Source: Ignelater luminosus (lineage: Eukaryota > Arthropoda > Insecta > Coleoptera > Elateridae). Taken from it: a DNA stretch of 64,000 nucleotides. Shown in pieces: positions 55,826-64,000 of this stretch. The stretch lies in contig VTPC01089559.1 of NCBI GenBank assembly GCA_011009095.1, forward strand, positions 601,705 through 665,704, given 5' to 3'. A program made the position numbers and the translations under genes. Below the pieces are notes generated by a model, which had not been told where the DNA came from, searched no databases, and saw only the letters and a list, made by a program, of their open reading frames with translations. Numbering within the stretch: the first letter of the stretch is position 1; each line of letters opens with the position of its first letter.

Positions 55826-58800
55826 CAGGCTGTACAAATATTTACCATGGGTCCGTCAATTTGGTCCCATTACATATCCTGAGTCTGTTGCAATTCTGGG
55901 ACTTTTTTAAATCAATTTGTTATTATTATTATTCTATCAATTTCCTTTGTTTCTTAAGATGCTGTAGCCCTTGTAATTGTATGGCAACCATCACTAATGC
56001 AGTTTAGCTTAGTAGCTTGTTTGGTAAATCCTATAACAATCTTATGCAAAGAGAACTGTTTGTTTGCTTGGAAAGGACTTCTATTAACTTCTAAGAGAAA
56101 TCAGTTAGCTGAAGAAATTAGAGTAATTAAATATTTACTTTCTGTTTTAGATTGAAAAACAAACTCTATACAAATTGAATTATCCAACTGTCTCACATGG
56201 TTCTTATTGACATTTACAGTAATCTAAAGAACAAGCTATTTATTTTCAGTTATGAATTTTAAACTATTCTTGTGATATTTTAGGTATATCGAAGCCTAGA
56301 TCTGCTAGTATTCAAAAATTTTATAAGGCAAACAATACTATGTATGCATTATTCGACAAGGGAAAAGTTTATACAATAATAAACAAAACATTGACTACCT
56401 GCCAATAGAACTCAAGGAAGTTGGATCATTTAAAAACAAATCGTATTTGCTAAAAAGAGAGCATATACGTTAAATAAAAAAATAGATAAACCGTTTTGTA
56501 GATATTCCCTACAAAAATCCTTTTTTTTGATTCAAAGGAAAATGCATTTATTATTTCTATTAGCGACCTTAACAAACGTTAGCTGGTCCTTGTAACATTT
56601 ATGAATATTAATTTTATTGTTATCTTTAATAGAACTTTGCGTACTTAAAATGTAAAATTTGCAGATTACAATTTGCGTAGGAAAATTTTCTAGATAGCGA
56701 AAATGAAAAAAAAAATTGATTGTTATATAATGTTTAAAACTGCGATGTTTGGAGAATTTCAATACAAAGGATATTTCGCACTTCACAAGGATTCAAGATT
56801 AGCGTTTAAATAGAATTTCGATTTAAAAAGGTCGTATTATTAGTATTCTTAATGTGGTTCGTTTGACAAATTTAGAACTATACTCTGGAGTAGCAAATCA
56901 CTACTTCTTAAGATTTATAACCTCTAAGCAAGACATTTTTAAACGGGGTTTACATTTGTCTTCTATTTATACATGGTAATTAACTAAGAACAAAAATACA
57001 ATTTACCGACGTCGTTATTTTATTTGAAAAGGTCAGTGATGGCTTTAAGTGTAATAAACTAATTTTGTTTTGTGATTAGTGATTGATAGTACTTTGCTAT
57101 AAACAAAGTGCTAAATCTTTTATTTATAAAACAATGACGGATATATTGTCGGTTAGCGTAAACAGTTTTATATACCTTGTTCAATGTTCGTGTATTAAAA
57201 TGTATGGAATGTACGAGCAAAATTACTCGTGCGCATTTTTGTCTAAACTGTGAAAAATGGTTTTAATTTTTGCATACAAAAAGAATGAAGATACATTTAT
57301 ATCGCAAATATTGTTATTGTTGTATTAATTATTTTCAAGGTACTGCTTTTTGTGAATAATTAAGGTCGCCGGAAGTAAAGAAAGTAAAGCAAGTAAATAA
57401 ATTTGATTTCACATTATAGAAAATACATGTCATCTCTAGAAGGCTAATAGGCAGTTTGGCATAATTAATACAAACTTAACCTTTGGATATTTGGTTAATC
57501 GTTTCATTAAAAAATGTATTGCAACGTTTTGGAATTTCTTCTCTTTTTTCTTCTCAACGACCATTATGTTTTCATTTACTCTTTTAAGGTAAAATTGTTA
57601 ATTAATATAGGCATCATCTGGTATAGTATAATAATGATAATGGCTGTTGCTGTTTACTAATTGTAAACTAAATTTAAAGACGTCATGTTGATAACAAATG
57701 CTTTGGCCTGACTCGGCAAATTACTACATTCAAGTAAGTAAAAACTTGATAAATTTTGGTATTCAAAGGTCTTAATCTATCGAATGTGCATGAAGTGTGT
57801 TTTATCAGCAAGTGTTATGTTTTGATGCTCAATTTGTTAAAAGAATCATTACTTGCCAAAGTATTCTTGCTTTGCTAACTGCTCACTAATGATATAATCG
57901 AAGCCACTAAAAGTAAGGCAGCTGTTAGTAAGTTGGGCTTCAAAATATGAAACCGTCTCATTACTCTTGTGATTCCAGATTGTAGCGTCCAATCGTCAAT
58001 GTCGAGTATTCTTGCTCATTTTGTTTTTAGAAGAGATCTAGCCATGGAAATCTTGAAGTTTGAAGGTTATGTTTTCCATAATTTATTTCTTAGTGTGTTG
58101 TCAGATACTTCGAAGGTCCAATCGAAGCGATACCACAATGGTTAACTATCAGGGTGGAACGAGGTCATCGTTATAAAGGCTCTTTGATTAGCACACTAAC
58201 ATCTGTGGTAGACAACACAGTTTGCTTAGTTGCCTGTAGGTATAGCTTTGAGAGGCAGTGTTTTTTGTAAGCCTTTTACTATATGAATAGTTTTAGTGTT
58301 CCACACCAAAAGGATCTATAGTTTTAGATATAATCCACGATCTTCCAGAAGTGAATATTAGCACACTTGGCTTGTGTTTAACTGGTTGCCTGGACCTCCT
58401 AACTTGTAGATCTATAATTCTGCAAACCAAGTTAGAACGGCAGCTTTAAACATATCTTTCCACATAATAATACTGAGCATCGTGAGGGTCGCGGAGGCGT
58501 TAGTTACGGCAGTGTTGTAAATTTTTCATTTGGGGAAGGCCAGCGCAGCCAACAAATGGGAGGTAAAGCCAACTTCTAAAATGGCATCCCTTATAAATAA
58601 AAACGCAATGAAACTTTATCATTGAATTGTGCTTCGCTCTAGTCATTATAACCAATCTTTAACATATTTTCATACATTTTGTTTCATTGAATTTTGGTGG
58701 CATTTTAGAACTGATACCTAAGGAGTAGGTGCCGAAAGATCAGTGGTACCACCCACATTGATTAGAATGTCACCCTTAATATAAGTACTTAAAAAAATAG

Positions 58801-59695
58801 CGTTCTTTTGTGTGTTGACCACCGCCCGTCGCATAGACGATAAACTTTCTAAATAAAGAAAGAGAATAGATGGATGTCAGAAAAGGAAAAGGGATCTATT
58901 CAAGATTGGAATCAGTGTGTGCTTATTGTGATAATAATTATAGTACGTGGTTGGTTATGTATGAATGAACTAAAGAAATTATTAAGTTTTTACTATAATA
59001 ATGGAAATGTAATTTATAATTTTTTTTGAAGAAAGCGTACTCTAACCTTTTGATCTTTTATAATTTTTTCTGCATATCTGAAATGACTTTTTCCAAGTGA
59101 AGAAAAAAATCTCGATTTTTCAGTTAGTCTTTTTAATTATTGCTAACAGCACGATTAGCATTCATTGTTATTTAGTGTCCATAGCATTAAATCTATTGTT
59201 TCGTACCAGAAATTCTATTAAACCAACTTCATGGTGGAGTTAAAAGCAGCGGCTCACACAAAGCAGTCATGATCGTTCATCAGCGTTAAGTCGATAAGCA
59301 ATGAACAAGTTAATTGATCAGAGAGTAAGCAAAAAAGATAAATCCAGAATCGAACGCGGAAAATGTTTTCTTCCATATAAGACGGTCGATCAAAAGAAAT
59401 CTCCAAGAGAAAAAGCTAAAAAGGCGAAGACGCCATATAAAGAAATTTTATACATATATTGAACTACATGAGCAAATACGTACGTAGATATAGTAAAAAA
59501 TAAATAAAAGAGAGAAAGAAGCATTGTGGGATATTGATTTGCAATATAAATTTTCTGGAAAGAATCTAAAGAACTTGAAGTTGTCTGTTGATTATCTTAA
59601 ACAAAATGCGGGTATTTGTTTAAGTATGCTGGATATCGAGAAAGATGTTGATGATGTAGTAGCTGTAATTTATGATTTAAATAGACAAAGTTATA
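55826..59695. other. AT-rich DNA without a recognised gene
   Basis: A stretch of more even composition around 57960-58560 and 58700-58840 has no open frame or motif that I can name. The 98-codon frame at 59524-59820 runs into the fold-back arm that starts at 59696 and is not called. Confidence 0.45.
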
Positions 59696-60523
59696 CAGTG
59701 TGTAAAAAAAGTAACGCACACATTCATACTTTTTCAGTAAAGTGCTCGAGGCAGTCGATTTTTATTTTTATCAGAAACATTGCAAGCAAGAAACTTTTAT
59801 TTCAAAATTCAAGATACTAATAGGACACCATTTTAAAAAAGAATTTAAACACAAAGGGCACTTTTATGATGGCTCGTTTTGAAGTTCTCACTGAATAGGT
59901 TCTAATGTCTGAATTTCAGGGAATTTCATTTACTCTATACAAAATGGCGCTCTGTCCAAATTGTTTTTTTCAAGGTAATCTTATTTTTTGATTTTCATTT
60001 AGTAACGATTGGTACATCAATAATTTCATAACAATCGAATTTACTTTAATTAACAATAAAATTAATATCAATAAAATTAAAATTAAAAAAAGACGTTTAA
60101 ATTTCCATTTTTTCCTCCAATTTTGGCTATTTATTCGACAATAATCTAGATGGACGATTCTGCATTGAAATGTCATTAGTGCGGTCAATAATAAGTGATT
60201 GCAAAATTATCGATATATTTGACTGGTTTGGTTTATTGCATGATAAAACAATTGAAACGAAAGAAATAAAGATATTTCTACAGGCCGCTATTTTGTTGTG
60301 GATTGATGAAATTTTTTAAAACTCTGGCATTATAATCTATTCGGTGAAAACTTCAAAACGAGCTATCATAACAGTGTCCTTTGTATTTAAATCTTTTTAA
60401 AAATGGTATTCTGACACCATTTTGAAATGTATAACAAGAATTTTTTGTTTCTGATAAAGAGTGAATACCGAGCGCTTTTCTGAAAAAACAAAAATAACGT
60501 AGGGTTACTTTTTTTACACACTG
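59696..60523. mobile_element. Fold-back element with ~200-bp inverted arms, TA junctions
   Basis: An 828-bp element with TA at 59694-59695 and 60524-60525. The ends are CAGTGTGTAAAAAAAGTAAC and its exact reverse complement apart from the last base. The arms extend inward to about 59905 on the left and about 60330 on the right. They still pair around CTCGTTTTGAAGTT, TCACYGAATAG and the TTATCAGAAAC block, with many substitutions and small indels. The centre of about 420 bp is AT-rich and non-coding. Termini and TA duplication fit a Tc1/mariner-mobilised non-autonomous element. Frames read from the arms (such as 60547-60353, minus) are by-products. Confidence 0.88.
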
Positions 60524-63310
60524 TATATGAAATTCAGTCATACGCAATATGCGTATACACCGTTCACGATGTTCCTGGGTCGTATGTATGGCTGTGGCAG
60601 AATGACAGTTTATGTATTGTAAACTGGGCTGTTTATCTATTAACTCGGCTTGTAAAAATCTTATTGACGCTTAATATACTTTAAGATTATGATTTTATGA
60701 CAGTCTTAGCTCACGCTGTTGCCTTTTTTTTGTAAATCTGTAAATCAATTACGCTAAAAGATTATTTCAAGAAAATTTCTATTTATTTATATTTATAAAT
60801 CAAAGTTTTATGTTTTTATTTAAATCTTTGGCATTCTTCTTAATTGGCATTAATAGATGCAAAATATAAAAAAATCTGATCTTTTTTTAACAAAGCAAAA
60901 CTAATCCGTACTAAACGTTTATGCAAAATTCTTGATCGCGCAACGTCGCGAAATATAGACGCAGGTACGGCAATTTTCAAGAAAAAGGGAAGCAACTTAG
61001 ATCATATATACTACGTAGATAACGCCTTCTGTATTTAGCTAATGCATTTGGTTTGTGCCAACATTCAGTCAGTGCAGCGCATGCGTAATAAGTAAAATCT
61101 TAAAACGTCAAAAATGATTGGCGTACTTACCAAAATTTCCTACAGCAACAATCTAAATATGCCGCAAAAGGCAGCAGTCATGTTATTTTTATTCATTTTT
61201 GTATCTATAAATTATTATATGACCCAGGAACAAAGAAAATTAAATTTAGAATATAAATAAAACAGTTATTCATTAATTTAAAAACGTTCTGTAAAAAATA
61301 CGTATGAGATACAGAATTAAAGGTAAAAAAATATTTATAATGAAAAACCTGAGTGAAAATATGATTTTCTCTGATTTGCAAGACTGTATAGGCCCTGCAG
61401 TATAAGGAATACTAATTAACAAGACTTCAGGACATTTTATGTTGCATTTTCTATTCTACAATTTTTACTAGTAAAATTCAAATTTTTCAAGTTTACGGAC
61501 GACACTGCTTTTTGAACAATGCAACATCGTGGAAAACACACTGTGCATGTCTTACAATGACAAATTAATGCGAATCTTGGCACAAATTTGTGAATGATGG
61601 CTTTATCTACGTAAGTATATATGATCTAAGGAAGCAACACTTCCAACCTAACAAAATGATAGCATGGCCTGTTACGACCCAGAAACATCGTGAACGTTGA
61701 ATATGTAATATGTAAATCTTTATTAAACAAGCAACTGTCTGGACAGTCCAGATTGCCAAAAAAACACAGTAACTATATACAACACATGAACTTACATATA
61801 ACTTAAATTATAACAATAATAAGTAATATAACGGAAGTTAAAGAAATGTCGAAGACAACCAAAAGACAACTATGTATAACTAAATTAATAACTAGCAAAC
61901 ATTTCTGTGTCCAAATAAATGATTTCTAAGGATATATACTGAAGATTTTAATATTTCTAAAATAATTTCTTCCTCTAAATCTAAAACAGTTGATATCAGA
62001 AATAAATTCAACTCTTTATGAGTGAAACGTACTATAGAGATGGTTTAAGGCAGTTACGTTGGTCTGCAATACCTAATAGTTATTATTGTTAATTTAGATT
62101 TTGCAATAGGTCTCTATTTTTGCACAGTGGTTGTAAAATATAAAACCATTTTATTCATTGACAATATTTATCGCATCATATGGTTTTTAATACAAACCAG
62201 ATACTTCGATTTTTTGCTGTATTTAGAAGAAGAGTAATAATAATTAATGGCACAGGAAAGTATAATTAGCGGCTGTTTAGTTTCTTTCCGGTGTATAGTT
62301 ATTTTGTAAATCAAATCTCAATTTAACAAAAAGGAGCTTAACATTTCCTTTAGGTTTGTTAAAAGGTTTAATTTTATTCATTTTTTAAGTACATATTAAG
62401 TAGCTAAAAGTCTACACAAACATCTTTATAATAACAAAAAAAAATCTAATAAATCCTCTAAAACTTTTTTAATTTTATAATGAAAGAATTAATCTTGAGG
62501 AAGTATCTTCCGTTGTAATCACTCGCTCTACGTTTATTATAATCATTAAGTTTAGTCTCTTACAGAAGGCAAGAGTTTGCTATTAAATTAACCAAGTGTA
62601 TTTTAGAGCGGATAATTGAGAATGCGGCAAAATCGATAGCTACACCGCTCATTCTATGGTACTAATTATGAGAACGGGCTTTATTTAAAATTTCTTGTTT
62701 AAATGGCAAAGTGTGTTATTTATTACATCCCTTTTAATTTGTAATTTATGCTGTTTGTTGTTTTATTAGAGGAGTTTGCTTTTTTTATTTCGTAATTTGC
62801 AATTTAGATGTGTTTTAATTTATATGTCAATGGTAAAATACATAAAAATCAGAGAATCTTATAAATTTTGATTTAGATTTTGTGTTTTAGCGATAAGAGA
62901 TTATTATTACTTCGTTAGTTAATTATTTTCGCAAGGCTTAATTGTTAGGTAGAAAAAAAAAAGAATTTTACCGATCGTGTTGTGTGTAATGTCTATCTGA
63001 AATTCTCTCAAACTGCAAATAATAACCTGTCCAGGTAACACCAGAAAAAGCGTCTCTTCCCTGTCAGCAATTGTCTCGTCTCGTCTCGTCAATAATTATT
63101 AATTATAATTAGTCACTTCTAAATGAGGTCTTTTTATTTTTCCGGGACTATTTGTGCCCAGATTCTTGAAATTCTCAAAACTGAAGGCAGTTTCTTACGT
63201 GCTAAATGTCTTTAAGTACAAGGCTTTGGCTTTTCGATAATTCTACGTTAGCAGCTTAAACTGCAATCTAATTTAGTAATCCAAGTACTGTAAAATAGTA
63301 TGTTTCTATA
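60524..63310. other. AT-rich DNA without a recognised gene
   Basis: Includes a (TCTCG)3 run at 63075-63090. No genes, terminal repeats or RNA genes recognised. Confidence 0.5.
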
Positions 63311-64000
63311 CAGCATCCGCCAAAAAGTCTGCACCATATTAGAAAATTTTTTATTGAATTACTTATGGAAAATTAGTTTCCGGCATCAGGTTTTGCTTGC
63401 TCCAGAACCAAAATGACCTAATCAAAAGTAATCATGTGGTCTCCACTACCTGTCAAATTTGGCATTTTTAGAAAAAATGTCCAAAAATGGACTTATTTGA
63501 CTAAATTTTGAAAAACGTAATGAGAAAAAATGTTTTCTCAAAAGCCTACTAGAAGTTTTATATTTTGCCCTTTATTTCGTGTTTCCTTATTTGTTAATTA
63601 ATAAAAGTCGATCCAATCTAATTTGGAAAATGCGATAAGATATGCACATATGCATGCAGTACCCGTCCTGATTACAAATTGGATTTATGTGTTTACCTGT
63701 ATGAATGAGATGAATTTTGCACCAAGTGTGCTACTTTACTTAAGCGCCATTTTTATCTTTTACATAAAAATAAGAAAAAGAAGATTGATTATTTAGACCG
63801 TAAAATGAGTATCGTGCAATATGTATCTAATCAATAAATGTTTTAAATTAGATTGGATCCACTTTTATTGATTAACAAATAAGGAAAAGCGAAATAAATG
63901 GCAAAATATGAAAATCTTAGTAGGCTTTTGAAGATTTGCATACGGGTAAAACATTGCAAAAGAAACAATTCTTTCTCATCACTTTTTCAAAATTCAGTCA
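63311..64000. mobile_element. Fold-back (long-TIR) Tc1-like element, cut by the window end
   Basis: The left end follows TATA and begins CAGCATCCGCCAAAAAGTCT. The arm at 63498-63625 pairs with 63838-64000 in inverted orientation (GATCCAATCTAATTT, CTTATTTGTTAAT and TCAAAAGCCTACTA are shared by the two arms). The left arm lacks about 35 bp present in the right arm. A spacer of about 210 bp between the arms also occurs in the copy at 3187. If the arms are equal, the right terminus should lie about 190 bp beyond the window. Confidence 0.8.

Noticed and set aside
59524-59820. 98-residue plus-strand frame
   Set aside because: Its second half lies inside the left arm of the fold-back element at 59696, and the first half has no recognisable motif.

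Overview
The window is AT-rich, low-gene-density DNA that looks like an insect (at least arthropod) nuclear genome. The grounds are several mariner families, a piggyBac-like relic, a PIF/Harbinger element with short (59 and 61 bp) GT-AG introns, a hAT element with an 8-bp target duplication, and a short run of the insect telomere motif TTAGG. There are no operons, no bacterial features, and no host protein-coding gene that I can support with a long reading frame. A 400-base run of N shows this is draft assembly.

Layout from left to right. 1-7249: anonymous AT-rich DNA with a diverged dispersed repeat (copy A, about 1795-4340) that carries a truncated fold-back element (3187-3790). 7250-8541: an irritans-type mariner (copy 1). 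8985-10358: a decayed piggyBac-like element. 10938-11094: a small inverted-repeat element. 12574: a possible primer-binding site. 12951-14053: a deleted hAT element with a perfect 8-bp duplication. 18313-19592: mariner copy 2. 23205-23590: an old mariner relic. 24735-24963 and 25675-26651: non-autonomous inverted-repeat elements. 29532-30340: mariner copy 3, containing the assembly gap. 31335-32247: a pogo/Tigger-type relic. 36030-36230: a promoter-like island with a perfect 14-bp X-box. 41690-42690: a local duplication. 43758-44292: a Tc1/mariner relic with an internal deletion. 44573-45940: dispersed repeat copy B. 47337-48544 and 48659-49951: two different mariners 114 bp apart. 52080-52326: a GC-rich inverted-repeat element. 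53378-54615: a PIF/Harbinger relic with both of its genes. 59696-60523: a fold-back element with arms of about 200 bp. 63311-64000: a second copy of the fold-back family seen at 3187, cut by the window end.

The recognisable genes are nearly all transposases. The three irritans-type mariner copies are close to one another and look recent, but each carries its own lesion: a lost catalytic Asp and a 2-bp deletion in copy 1, a C-terminal frameshift in copy 2, and an unsequenced middle in copy 3. The 48659-49951 mariner keeps its DD34D triad and is broken only by two in-frame stop codons. The piggyBac, pogo, hAT, Tc1 and Harbinger genes are pseudogenes rebuilt here from fragments in different frames. 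The non-autonomous elements with TA junctions could have been moved by Tc1/mariner transposases, but no matching autonomous partner is present.

I found no convincing new biological system. The observations most worth following are the X-box promoter candidate at 36136, the telomere-repeat filler at the hAT deletion junction, the two long-arm fold-back families, and the Harbinger remnant that keeps both genes. All family calls are by eye from motifs; no database search was run.
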